A stretch of DNA of 64,000 nucleotides. Origin: Toxorhynchites rutilus septentrionalis (Eukaryota > Arthropoda > Insecta > Diptera > Culicidae). Below, piece by piece: positions 23,589 to 36,495 of the stretch (its first letter is position 1; each line of letters begins with the position of its first letter). A program made the translations under genes and the position numbers. The stretch is from contig NC_073745.1 of NCBI RefSeq assembly GCF_029784135.1, positions 162,081,335 through 162,145,334 of the forward strand. The letters are read 5' to 3'. Below the pieces are notes generated by a model that saw only the letters and a list, made by a program, of their open reading frames with translations, made no database searches and had not been told where the DNA came from.

Positions 23589-23815
23589 TTGGTGCGGATG
23601 CCCTAAGTAAAAGTTTATAGATCGGGTAGGAGGGATATGAAACATGGATACAACGAAAGAAGCATCATTAAACGTTGACATCGGCGTTTCTAAGGAACAG
23701 GTATAGATGGAGCAAAAGTTCAGGATCACGGCTACCTAAGATATCCCGGATAGTGATAATCGTGTGTAACCAATGACCGAATTCATCTTCCACCTTAGCT
23801 AGCGAGTCCGCTCTC

Positions 23816-24960
23816 TTATTTCCCGGGATAGATAATTGGGAGGGAGCTCATCTTGAATAATTTTTCGACAAAAACACTCAATAGTTGTCTTATTCTTATT
23901 AGAAAATAAGATGAGCGTTTATCAACTTGCATTGAGCGGATTGCCTCTTTTGAGCTGATACTGTCTGAAAAAATAAAATAATGGTCGATGGGCAGTGTTT
24001 CAATGATCCATAGAGCATAGTGTATCGTACCAATTCCAGCGACATACACGGAACAAGGATCTTTGAGTTTGAAAAAGTCACTGGAATTTTCATTGAAGAT
24101 GCCGAAGCCAGCGGACGCGTTTATGAATGAACCGTCAGCAAAGAACATTTTATATGACCTAACTTTCCCAATTTTTTCCGAAAATATCGACTGAATAACA
24201 TTGGAGCGTTTGGAGATGATTTGGGATTCCATGGATTTTTTGGACATGGACAGATCAAAAATGACAAAGGAAATGCAAAAGTATGGGAAGCAAACTTGGT
24301 GGGAGATGCCTGGTTAAGGGTGCACGTCGTGGGTAAGGTACTCATGGTATAAAGACATAAAGCTTGACTAAGAAGTGAGTAGGAGTAGATTTTCGAAGTT
24401 ATCAATCACCAATGGATTCATGATCTTGCAACGGATGAGAAACCTGTAGGATAATTCTGTGAACCGAAGAGTAAGCGGGGCTACTCCTGCCAAGACTTCG
24501 AGACTCATCGTATGTGTCGAATGCAAACACCCCTTAGCTATACGCAAGCAACGATATTGTATCCTCTCCAGCTTGAGAATATGAATCCTGGCAGCTGATC
24601 GGAAGCAAAAACTGCCATATTCTAACACTGATAATATCGTTGTTATGTACTGAATGACTGAATGAGATCTCCTCGATGGGCTCCCCACCATGTTCCGGTT
24701 ATTGTTTGGAAAAAAATGATTCTTTGCTGGCATTTCTGTTTCAGATACGCAATGTGTCTCTCCCAGGTACATTTAGAATCAAAATATACACCCAGGTATT
24801 TGAAAAACATAAAGTGCCTGATCGTTTTGCTGGATAGGTGAAGCTGGAATTGGGCGGGTTCGTGCTTCTTAGAAAATACGACCATTTCGGTTTTCTCCGT
24901 AAAGAATTCGATACCCAGCTTGAGAGCCCACGTACACAGATTGTTCAGGGTATCTTGCAA
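23816..24960 (-). pseudogene. Copy D: RT thumb and RNase H part of ORF2
   Basis: Shifted minus-strand frames give LNNLCTWALKLGIEF, TEKTEMVVFSKKH, FKYLGVYFDSKCTW, GTWWGAHRGD and SVLEYGSFCFRSAA (RT C-terminal region), then SLEVLAGVAPLTLRFTELS (present here, deleted in the 6.4-12.1 kb copy), then the start of RNase H (FFADGSFINASAGFGIF, VAGIGTIHYAL, FSDSISSKEAI). The second acidic residue of RNase H (AEL in the relative) is Gly here, and the third (SDS) is kept. Several frameshifts occur. It ends at the deletion near 23820. Confidence 0.8.
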
Positions 24961-24981
24961 GGACTTTTGCAGGACGACGGG

Positions 24982-25699
24982 TGTTTGGGAGTAGCACGAA
25001 CACCCTTACTACAGCCCTGGTCCGGGGATTCCTTCATCAATCGTCTGTCTGGATGCCAAAATAAGGCTAGACGAAATAACGGGAACTAACAGCTGATGAG
25101 TCACAGCAAGTAGCGGTATTGTGGATTTGTTCTCCTCATGTGTGCCAGAACAGACGGCAACAAAACCAATGGGTTTACCGTTTGCTCCTATTACGTTTCC
25201 GATCACCGCTGTGATGCTGGAGAAACCCAAACCAAAGTGGAAGATCACAGTGGTGAATATAATCATCGTTTGCCGAAGGTACATCGGCAGACGAAACTTT
25301 GTATGGGACCAATATCAGGAGCGACGGCAGTCCAGTTCGGTCCACCACGGGATGTCCATTGAGTTGTATGTGTACGGAATAGTGCGTGGAAATTCATGTT
25401 TGTTATTTACGAGTAAAATGTTGTATTATTGTGAACTATTAGTTCATTGTAAATACATGTAGTTTGTGGAAGAATATACGGAGTTGTGCCATGACAATCT
25501 TAGAGTTTTGAATGTAATATGGAAGAGTCTTTGAATATTAGTGCTGAGAAACAAATTGTGTATTGTTGGCCGGCGGCAATGGATCTGGAATACTTTTATT
25601 TTTCGCCGACGGCTATAGTTTGATAAGAGAAAGGTTTCTCCTCGATGTTGGGTGCCGGCAATTTCATTGGGCTATCGATTGTGGGTCAGGTACCCAACA
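24982..25699 (-). mobile_element. Solo LTR inserted in copy D
   Basis: A 718-bp insertion splits copy D between its RT segments. On the minus strand it begins TGTTGGGTACC and ends CCCAAACA, the TG...CA ends of an LTR. The flanking pentamers on the plus strand are ACGGG (24977-24981) and ACAGG (25700-25704), a 5-bp target duplication with one change. Joining the flanks restores the expected RT protein order. No internal retrotransposon genes are present, so it is a solo LTR left by recombination. The family (gypsy or BEL) cannot be told from this. Confidence 0.72.
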
Positions 25700-25704
25700 A
25701 CAGG

Positions 25705-26640
25705 ATTAACACCCGTGATGGAAATAACTCCATCGTCTGCAAGTTGTCTCAACGTGCAATCTCTAGTTAGACAATCATCCATATCATTGACGTTAAAACT
25801 ATACAAGAAGAAGCGCAGGCAGGAGGCCCATAAACTGTAACAAGAAGACTTCAAGTTGCCATGAGAGAAAATCGTGTGCTTTTCTGACAGTAAATTGTAC
25901 AGGAAATTATTCAGAAATGGTGAAATTCCACGATTATGAAGCTTCTCTGAGAGAATTTCCATGGAAACTGAATCAAATGCCCCTTTGATATCAAGATAAA
26001 TAGAAGCCATTTGTTCTCCATGAGCAAATGCAATTTGAATTTCAGAAGACAGCAGCGCAAGACAATCATTCGTCTCTTTACCCCGGCGGAAGCCAAATTG
26101 CGGATATGACAGCAAATTGTTCGTTTCAACCCACTTGTCCAAACGAAGTAGAATCATTTTTTCTAACAATTTACGGATACAGATACATTCCACCGGCCTA
26201 TATGAATTGTGATCGCAAACCGGCTCATTGAGTTTTCGTATAGCTATCACTCTCACTTGTCTCCAGTCATGCGGGACAGTATTCAGCTCCAGAAACTTGT
26301 TGAACAAGTTCAGCAAACGCTATTTTGCCAAGTCGGGAAGATCCTTCAACAAATTGAATTTAATCTTATTCGACCCCGGAGATGAATTGTTACATGAGAG
26401 AAGGGCAATTGAGAATTCTATCATCGAAAAATCCTCATAATCGCATTGGAGCGGAATTTCGCGTACGACGCTTTGTGCAGGAACGGAATCGGAACAAACC
26501 TTTCCTGCAAATTTGAAAATCCAACGGCCAGAGTATTCCTCACATTCATTTGTATGGTTCCAGCCACGCATTCTCCTAGCTGTATTCCAAAGAGTGCTCA
26601 CAGCGGTCTCAAACCATTGACGAATTTCTGCCAATATCCA
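25705..26640 (-). pseudogene. Copy D: RT fingers/palm part of ORF2
   Basis: Minus-strand frames give WNTARRMRGWNHTNECEEYS, LLSCNNSSPGSNKIKFNLLK, then NKFLELNTVPHDWRQVRVIA, YRPVECICIRKLLEKMIL, SYPQFGFRRGKETNDCLALL, ASIYLDIKGAFDSVSMEIL and LRQLADDGVISITG. The RT box is LADD, as in the related element. There is a frameshift near 26318, a damaged GLPQG region (KSSCYSLWASCLRFF) and the solo LTR right after the LADD box. It is inactive. Confidence 0.82.
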
Positions 26641-26918
26641 CGCTTGTTTGCTTTAATCAAACCTTTTAGTTCGATTTCTAGATCTTGGAACTTCGGAAAC
26701 CATTCCACTAATCCAGTTTTCCTGAATTTTATGGATGATTTTTCAAGATATCCCTTTGAGCACTCCTTATCTCATCAAAGTGATGAAGGACGACGTCGGA
26801 AAGTGGTAGCAGGTACACGTTTTTTGAGCTTGACGTGCGCTATCGTAAATCAAACTTGATATAAAGTTATACTCTTCAAGGGGAGGAAGTTCATGCATCG
26901 AAATGACTGCGTCAGATA

Positions 26919-27563
26919 TTAATTCCGCGAATTTTCTCCAGTCAATATTTTTCGTGAGGTCATAGCAATATCGACTGACTCAATAGATCTTGATTCATTG
27001 GCGATCGATAAAATAATTGGTAGGTGATCACTACCCTGGGGATCTTGGATTACCTTCCATGTGCAATCCAGGGATAATGAAGCAGAGCAGAGAGATATGT
27101 CTAGCATGCTTGCCCGTGCAGGAGAGTTGGCTATCCTAGTTGCTTCCCCAGTATTTAAAACGGTCATGTTAAAGTTGTCACACAGATCATAAATCAACGT
27201 GGCACGGTTGTCATCGTAGAGTGACCCCCATACTGTTTCATGGAAGTTGAAATCACCTAAGATTAGCCGCCGCTCCGGCAATGCCTCGATGATATCAAAA
27301 AACTGATGGCGGCCTACCATAGTTCTGGAAGGAAAATATATCCAGGCAATGCAGAGGCAATCGTGAAAATTCAGCTCATCGTCTGAACAAAGCCATGTTT
27401 CACAGAGCGAACATACATCACAGTTAGAACTGTGTACTAAAAATTTAAATTTGTCTAGTTTAGGGATGATGCTTCTGCAATTCCACTGTATGACAACGGT
27501 CAAATCCTTGACCTCTTGCGCTGAATAAGGCATCGAGGGAAATGAACGCTGCTGGAAAGACAC
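26919..27563 (-). pseudogene. Copy D: APE endonuclease part of ORF2
   Basis: A 214-codon open minus-strand frame matches the endonuclease of the 6.4-12.1 kb element: VIQWNCRSIIPKL, CETWL, LILGDFNFHETVWGSLYDD and QDPQGSDHLPIIL, so the catalytic Asn/Asp/His motifs are kept. About 50 codons are deleted between NFHDC and LCIAW, removing the segment with DRRDSHGGVLLG. The frame overlaps ORF1 upstream, as in the sense copy. Position 27563 is one plausible start. Confidence 0.82.
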
Positions 27564-28262
27564 ACAGGCTCGTCGTTCTGCAGAATTGAGTAGGGATTGT
27601 CCTGAGTCGTTGGAACGGAACTCTTAAGCAATTCCGCATAAGTCCGCTTGGAACGTTCCTTTAAGGAACGCTTGATTTTTTCCCCTCGTTGTTTGTACAC
27701 CGGGCATTGAATAATATCATGAGGAGTCCCGCCGCAATGAAGACACTTGTGCTCTTTCGCGCAAGGATTCTCATCATGGCTCTCTCCACAATCTGCGCAA
27801 CGTTTTTTATTGCAACAATAGGCGGCCGTGTGACCGAGTTGCATACATTTGTTGCATTTCATTACCCGGGATACAAACAACCGATCGGGTAAACGAAGTG
27901 TACCTATTGCAACGTAGATTGGAAGAGCGGAACCCTCAAAAGTCTATTTCGACGTTGCATCAGGGTACGTATACCTACGCGAGACTCAATCGCAAAGAGG
28001 TCGCAGCGCATTATTTTGTTCGCTTGGGTCCTGCTTGAGACGACAACTCGTAGTTTGTATGGCCCAATCCGTGTAATCTCGGTAACATCAGAAAAAAATG
28101 AGTTAGTTCCTTCGAGATGCGAATGACATTGAGAGGTTTGGATTTTCGTCTAAAGTACACAATGAATGGGCCTTTGGTATTCTTTTGGACGAAAATCCTG
28201 TTTCTCGTCGATTTCCTCATCTTCGGAACTTTCAACTTCGTAAACAGAATTTTCTTAGTCAA
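27500..28262 (-). pseudogene. Copy D: ORF1 (Gag-like) with intact zinc knuckles
   Basis: The upstream part (28262-28011) reads KGPFIVYFRRKSKPLNVIRI, matching the sense element's GPYNVYFRP domain. After a disrupted stretch near 27900-28010, the frame 27880-27500 gives three consecutive Cys/His clusters: CNKCMQLGHTAAYC, CADCGESHDENPC and CLHCGGTPHDIIQC, the first two CX2CX4HX4C. A KRSKRTYAELLKSSV segment follows. This copy keeps the zinc knuckles better than the sense copy and shows what the ORF1 nucleic-acid-binding region looked like. Confidence 0.8.
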
Positions 28263-28340
28263 TGTCTGCTTCAGCTATAGACAACAATAATAAATCTAAA
28301 CAAAATCCCGAAACGCCCTTTTACATCGAAAAATGATTTT

Positions 28341-29988
28341 TTAGGAGCTTTGAAAATGGTAGGGAATTAAAATCACTGTTTCAATTTTGGACCAACATTG
28401 AGCGCTTTGAATGGCAGTTATATTAAATCGCCAAATAAACCACAATCTCTTAACACAACTTTTTACGATACTAATTCCGTCCATTACATGTTGTATGACG
28501 TATTTTTGAGTAAAAACTGTGTATCACATATAGTATGTGCGATCATTGACACAGTATCACATTTTTGTGACATTGTGACATACATATCGTGACCATTTCG
28601 CTTTTGACATTCGACTCTTTTGCAATTCATTTTCCAATGGAATACAATTCACATTAGAACAAACAAAGAAAATAAGAAGTCGATTGTCGATGAATATCTT
28701 CAAGTCTCACGGGTGCAGGCTGGAAAGATAGTGTATTCAGCGAGATTTCTCCTGCACGAGAAGTAATTTATTCTAATAAACCATTATCTGGCTCATTACT
28801 CGAACACCTTGCATCTTTTCTTGGCCCACGAACAGAAGATAGTCTCCTCACGAAGTGCTTCTATTAAGACCAGCAGTGTGCGGTTAAATTAGCAGTGTGA
28901 AAATTTGCAGAAATTTTCTCCTTCATTTAATCCCAGCTGCGAACAGCACATACAAAAATATCTCTCGAATCTATATAAATGCCTTGCGATGGTTGCGAGC
29001 ATAGCTTCCCACGTTCCACAGCACAGAAGATGCACCAAGAAGTAATTGCTTTTTGTTCAAACTTTTCTTTTTTTTTTGTAATCTCGCATGTGCCTGTGCC
29101 ACTTTTGCCGAGGCTATAACTAAATCTGTTGTAGCTCGCATCAATTACTCCACTTTACAGCACATTTAATAAAATGAGTTAATGCGATGGGAATAAGCAT
29201 TGTTGCCCTCTTGCTCAGTCGATATATAGTTATGTAGGTAAAATATTCAGCCTGGTGGCAATATGTATAACGAAGACATGATGCTTCAATTTAATTCCAG
29301 CACCTGTAATACTATGAAGACGGCCGTAGACATCTGAGCTATCAACTTCTGTTTTCTGATTCCCATTTGTTTGCTGACTATAGTTTTGAAAATTAAAGCG
29401 GTATGAGCGGTAAAGATCGTCCTGAAATACAGATTTTAAAAACATGTATTTTTGATTCGAATGAAAGTTTGTATTCCGTTTGGGTTGGGAGAAATCTGAG
29501 TTTTCCAAAGCAATTGGGAGTATTTGGACTCAAGTGTACCTTTTCAATAGGACGAATCGATTTTAGTAAGAGAAATCTTATATCTTATATCTCAAAAACC
29601 GAAAACGTCGTACCGAAATAGTGTCTTAGAAAGAGTTATAGAGTATGTTTAAACGTGAAAAAATATACACTAAGAAAAAAATTGGTATTCTTTTTTATTT
29701 ACGAAAAAAACTTTAATTTGCAATATCTAAAATATGTGCCATGTAGAAAATTTAAAAAAAATGAGTGAGTTTTTTCAACCTATTCTTGAAGAAGATATGG
29801 AACATAAAATTTTTATGAATTTTCGAAATTTTGAATTTTAGTATGTTAACAATCAATTTTGGCCACAAATTATGAATCCTGAGGTGATTCAAAACAAAAT
29901 AGCTCATTATCAAACTTTTTCTAAATGCAGCCATTCTCGGGGTATTTGAAAGAATGTTTCTAATTTATTATCTTTTTTATAGTAAACC
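28341..29988. other. Intergenic, no gene seen
   Basis: AT-rich. Open frames of 60-90 codons at 28398-28592 and 29230-29621 (both strands) have no recognisable domain. Direct repeats are not evident. Nothing further supported. Confidence 0.45.
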
Positions 29989-30764
29989 AGCTGACCCGGC
30001 AAACTTCGTCCCGCCCAAAATTTGTTTTTTTGTTATCAATACTTTCAAACATTCATGTTTCCATACTATGAGCAAGTTCATGGGTCCAATCGCAGAACTG
30101 TTCATTGATTGATCTTCTAATCGACCCCGTTTAATTTTGTATAGCAGCTCCCCCTTAGAGAGGTAGGTGAATTGTCTAACCACCGTAAAAACATTTATTA
30201 CATCCTAAAACATCCGCATGCCAAATTTGGTTTCATTTGCTTGATAAATTCTCGAGTTTGCAAAAATTTGAGTTTCATTTGTATGGCAGCCCCCTCCTCA
30301 GAGAGAGGGGAGGAGTGTCTGTTCACCATGCAAACGTTTCGTGTCTCCTAAAACATTCGCATGACATATTTGGCTCCATTTGCTTGATTAGTTTTCGAAT
30401 TATGCAGAAATTTGTTTTTCATTTGTATGGCAGCTCCCCCTTAGAGAAGGGGGTGGAATGTCTAACCACCATAGATACATTTATTGCACCCTAAAACCTC
30501 CACATGCCAAATTTGGTTCCATTTGCTTGATTAGTTCTTAAGTTATGCAGAAATTTGTGTTTCACTTGTATGGGACCACTTGTGTCAAACCACCATAAAC
30601 ACATTTATTGCTCCCTAAAACCTCCACAGGCCAAATTCGGCTTCATTTGCTTGATAAGTTCTCGAGTTATGCAGAAATTTGTCTATCAGTTCTATGGCAG
30701 CTCCCCCTTAGAGATGGGTTGGAGTGTCTAAACACCTTAAACACATTTATATATATATATATAT

Positions 30765-32030
30765 TAGGCTGTCAAAAAAGTCCTGCGGTATTTTTTTTGA
30801 ATTTTCATTTGTTCATAAAATTAGTTACAATCATCTGTTTTAAGTCAAATATGCGCCGTTTTGTTCGATGACTTGTTCCCAACGAGATGCCAACTTAATA
30901 ATACCCCTGTTATAGAAGCTCGCTTCCTTATTGGCAAAAAACTCAGATAGCCAATTTTCACAGGCCTCTTTTGTGGCTAACTTCTGACTACCTAGTTCGT
31001 TCGCCATGGACAAAAACAGGTGGTAGTCACTTGGTGCAAGGTCCAGACTATACGGCGGATGCAAAAGAACCTCCCATCCGAGCTCCCGGAGCTTCTGGCG
31101 CGTCACCAAAGAAGTGTGTGGCCTGGCGTTGTCCTGATGGAAGACAATGCAGCCTCTGTTTATCAAAGATGGCCTCTTCTTCATGAGTGCTTCCTTCAAG
31201 CGGTCCAGTTGTTGGCAGTACAGGTCCGAATTGAGCGTTTGGCCATAGGGAAGCAGCTCATAATAGACTATTCCTTGACAATCCCACCAAACACACAGCA
31301 GAACCTTCCTGGCCGTTAATGAGGGCTTGGGCACCGTCTGAGTCGCTTCAGCGGGCTTCGACTACGACCGTTTGCGCTTCACGTTGTCGTAAGTGACCCA
31401 CTTTTCATCGCCAGTCACCATCCGCTTCAGAAACGGGTCGATTTTGTTGCGATTCAGCAGCGATTCACATGCGTCGATACGGTCAAAGATGTTTTTTTGC
31501 GTCAACGTGTGTGGCACCCATACATCGAGCTTCTTTGTGAATCCAAGCTTCTTCAAATGGTTAATAACGGTTTGATGACTTATCCCCAGCTCTTGGCTGA
31601 TGCTCGTCTTTCTCGGCTAATTCAGCGATTTTGTCGCAATTTTCGACGACAGGCCTTCCGGAGCGTGGCGCATCTTCGACGACCTCTACACCAGAACGAA
31701 AACGTTGAAACCATCGTTGTGCGGTGGAAATGGAAACTGTATCGGGTCCATAAACTGCACAAATTTTATTAGCAGCTTGAGATGCATTTTTGCCTTTGTC
31801 ATAGTAGTACTGTAAAATATGTCGGATTTTCTCTTTATTTGGCTCCATATTTGCGACACTATAACAACTCACGAACGACTTAACCAAACAAAACACTGTC
31901 AAGGACTATATTATAGCGCGCAAAAATACCTTTCCAACAAGCTATAGTATGACTCGATACAATGAATACAACTAGAACTACGCGCTTACAACGACACCTC
32001 GCGGAAATACCGCAGGACTTTTTTGACAGC

Positions 32031-32034
<4 letters not shown>
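30765..32034 (-). mobile_element. Mariner-2, structurally complete
   Basis: A 1270-bp mariner with perfect 30-bp terminal inverted repeats at 30765-30794 and 32005-32034, each starting TTAGGCTGTCAAAAAAGTCC. It is flanked by TA at 30763-30764 and 32035-32036, within a (TA)n microsatellite of element X. The transposase gene occupies most of the interior. Perfect ends and few coding lesions indicate recent mobility. Confidence 0.92.
30840..31848 (-). pseudogene. Mariner-2 transposase, one stop and one frameshift
   Basis: This is a mariner cut-and-paste transposase of about 336 codons, near the usual 345. The start is ATG at 31848 (MEPNKEKIRHIL), chosen because the mariner helix-turn-helix begins there (YYDKGKNASQAANKICAVYG, WFQRFRSG, SGRPVVENCDKI). 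A one-base frameshift near 31610 separates it from ISQELGISHQTVINHLKKLG and WVPHTL. All three catalytic Asp are present: VTGDEKW, HQDNARPH and APSDYHLF, with 34 residues between the last two (DD34D). An in-frame TAG near 31359 probably replaces Trp (KRS*SKP). Apart from these two lesions the protein looks intact, down to SRWEQVIEQNG. Confidence 0.92.
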
Positions 32035-32077
<43 letters not shown>

Positions 32078-32288
32078 AAGAACATGTTGGATGGTTGAGC
32101 TCTAGGCTAGAACTACTTTATTTTGACATTGCTCCATATTTTATATCCAGCGAGAACTTGACTAATCTACCCGTTGACAACACTTTCAACTACCCTGCTT
32201 TAAATCATTACCCTCGTTCAATGACAACCCGCTCGACAACACGTGCTCTGTGTTGATGGTTTTGAAGGTTAAGCCTGGTTTCGCTTAT

Positions 32289-34487
<2,199 letters not shown>

Positions 34488-34967
34488 CAAATCTATATAT
34501 ATATAAATGGATTTCTGTCTGTCTGTCTGATTCTTATAGACTCGGAAACTACTGAACCGATCGACATGAAAATTGGTACATAGGGGTTTCTGGGGTCGGG
34601 GAAGGTTTTCGTGGTAGTTTGAGACCCCTCCCCCCTCCTTAAGGGGGGGCTGCCATACCAATGAACACACAACACACAACAACGTACAAGACAAATATGA
34701 CACAAGTGTAATTCAGTCGTCGCGCAAGTTGCAAATTTCCGTTGTAATTTACCACTAAAAATCGTCAAAACGTCGCCGTTGGATTGTGGTTGTGGCATCG
34801 TTATTGCTGTGGATTGATCTCGGTGATCAGGTCGGTGTTTTCGCTGAAAATCAACATTTGTTTGAGTGGATTTTCTACAATACACCTGTGGAAGAATAGC
34901 CATATTTCGAGCAGATCGGAGAAACAAGAGAAGGTTGATCGCCGCCCGTTAGTATACAATCGAAGAA

Positions 34968-36158
34968 ATGTCTGACGAAGAAGTGGGAGCGAAACGCCTT
35001 CGTAGTAACTCTCTTCCAAAATAAAATGAAAGCAAAGATATGACGGTTTCTGAGCTCGCGAACTTGATGAAATCCCAGTTCTACGCATACCAGATGGTGT
35101 CGCAAGCTCGGATATACAGAGGAAGGTTTTCCTCTACTAGATATCCGCCGCCTTTCCAAAGGGAGATTGAGCGATGGTTCCATATACGTTATTCTGCTGC
35201 AATTCGCCTTCAACACGCAACGAAACGAATTCTCGCGTAACTTTTGAAAAGGTCCAATGTAACATTTTCGTCAACTCGAGAAAAACGAAGTTGAAGACCC
35301 GAACATTATTCCGCGAATTGTGTTAAAAGTTATCGATCTTTATCGCTCCTCTCGTCACTAGCGATCAAGAATAGCTCTCCAAAACCAATCGTAGCTGTTG
35401 TTCCGTGATTTGAGTTTAAAGTTGAAGCCAAAGAGCGAAAAATGTTACATTGGACGTTTTGACTGCCCGCGTTTGCACATTGGACATATTACGTTGCACG
35501 ATAAGAATTTGACTAACTACTAAACAACAATCCAAAAATCAGCATTTCGTTCTAAAGACAGATTATTATTGTTATCACCCGTTGAATTGAACTGAAATCG
35601 ATAACAACTACTGTAAGAAACAAAAACTCAAAACGACCGAAGTACGACTTCGTGTTGTTTTGACTGCTTTGTTACTTCGGACGTTTCGGGCATCGGAGGA
35701 AAGTGGCGTCCGAAGTAACAGCCGGGTGCTTAAAATCCGAATCTGTACATTGGATATTTTTTTGTATCGGCGATAAAAAGATGAAGAAAATAGATACGTG
35801 AACGATTGTTTTTGTAATGCATTCAATGATTGAAGACTAATAGCGTGCATCTATTAACTCGATTTGTTTACATTTGTTACATAGGACCTTTTCAAAAGTT
35901 ACGCGAGAATTCTTCTCTCGGTATCTTCAGTCTCGCTCATTATCGTTATCGGACATTGGGTTCTCAGTCAACAAACGAGTCTATGTGAATGAAAATCTCA
36001 CTCAGGCATCCAGGAATATTCGGAAGAAAGCGCTTCAACTGAAAAAGGATGGAAAACTGCAGACGGTGTATACAAGAGATGGAACTGTTTACATTCGGCA
36101 GAAGTTAGGTGATCGTGAGATGAGGATATCATCGGAAAACGAATTAGATCGACTGTAG
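34968..36158 (+). pseudogene. CR1/Jockey-like ORF1, split by a MITE
   Basis: ORF1 starts at ATG 34968 (MSDEEVGAKRLRSNSLPK), hits a TAA and continues in the same frame with ESKDMTVSELANLMKSQF and a short acidic/basic region up to about 35232. The 674-bp MITE follows. After it the frame gives FSRYLQS, then NKRVYVNENLTQASRNI, RKKALQLKKDGKLQTVYTRD and GTVYIRQKLGDREMRIS, ending at 36158. This C-terminal domain resembles the FP-type domain found in ORF1 proteins of several Jockey/CR1-like LINEs (VYVNENLT followed by a TRDGTVYIR core). Even without the MITE the coding length is short, so sequence was probably lost as well. Confidence 0.75.
35233..35906. mobile_element. 674-bp MITE inside LINE ORF1
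   Basis: The terminal inverted repeats begin TCGCGTAACTTTTGAAAAGG and match at 31 of 32 positions (35233-35264 and 35875-35906). The edges are flanked by GAATTC (35227-35232 and 35907-35912), a palindromic duplication that may extend by one base. The interior has no transposase. It holds repeated ACATTGGA motifs (near 35443, 35477, 35746, with a reverse copy in the left arm) and a second hairpin with 14-bp arms (35670-35683 and 35707-35720). The superfamily is not identified. Confidence 0.82.
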
Positions 36159-36495
36159 TATTGTACCATAATGTACCAGATGATGATGGAGATGGATTCT
36201 GTTGTACCTAATGCTGCTGTTATTGTGGTTGCTACCTGTTGTTGCTATTATTGATAATGCTAACGTTGATTTGTTTTTCTGAAGTTGAATGATGAATTTT
36301 GGCGATTTTTTTTATTTAGATCTCTATGTTTTTTTGCATCTTGTGTTTGAGATTTTTAGAATAGTTATGGAAATAGACATTGTATCGGTTACTGCCAATG
36401 AATTGCTCAAAACATATCTCTTTCTAATGCTTCTCTACGTTCATAACTGCGATCATGGATGACACGATAAGGAACGATACCTCCACGGGATAGTC

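Larger units (their letters stand above)
23160..28340 (-). mobile_element. Long antisense I-like LINE (copy D) with nested insertions
   Basis: This is a near-complete but heavily decayed I-like LINE on the minus strand, 5' end near 28340 and 3' end at the left. It belongs to the family of copies A and B. It holds ORF1 (28262-27500), endonuclease, RT and RNase H. Interruptions are a solo LTR (24982-25699), an unrelated 297-bp segment in the 3' UTR (about 23292-23588), a deletion of about 50 codons in the endonuclease and a deletion in the RNase H C-terminus near 23760-23830. The true 3' tail is not visible. Confidence 0.8.
29989..32074 (-). repeat. Element X copy 2, carrying mariner-2
   Basis: The right-hand terminus of the family starts here as AGCTGACCCGGCAAACTTCG, followed by unique sequence and then about five tandem units marked by GTATGGCAGCTCCCCC at 30139, 30281, 30425, 30568 and 30692 (spacings 142, 144, 143, 124). 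Each unit also has a Trp-free GGAGTGTCTAACCACC block, ACATTTATTGCACCCTA and CATTTGCTTGATTAGTTCT. It ends in (TA)n, which mariner-2 has split (30751-30764 and 32035-32074). It encodes nothing. Confidence 0.75.
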
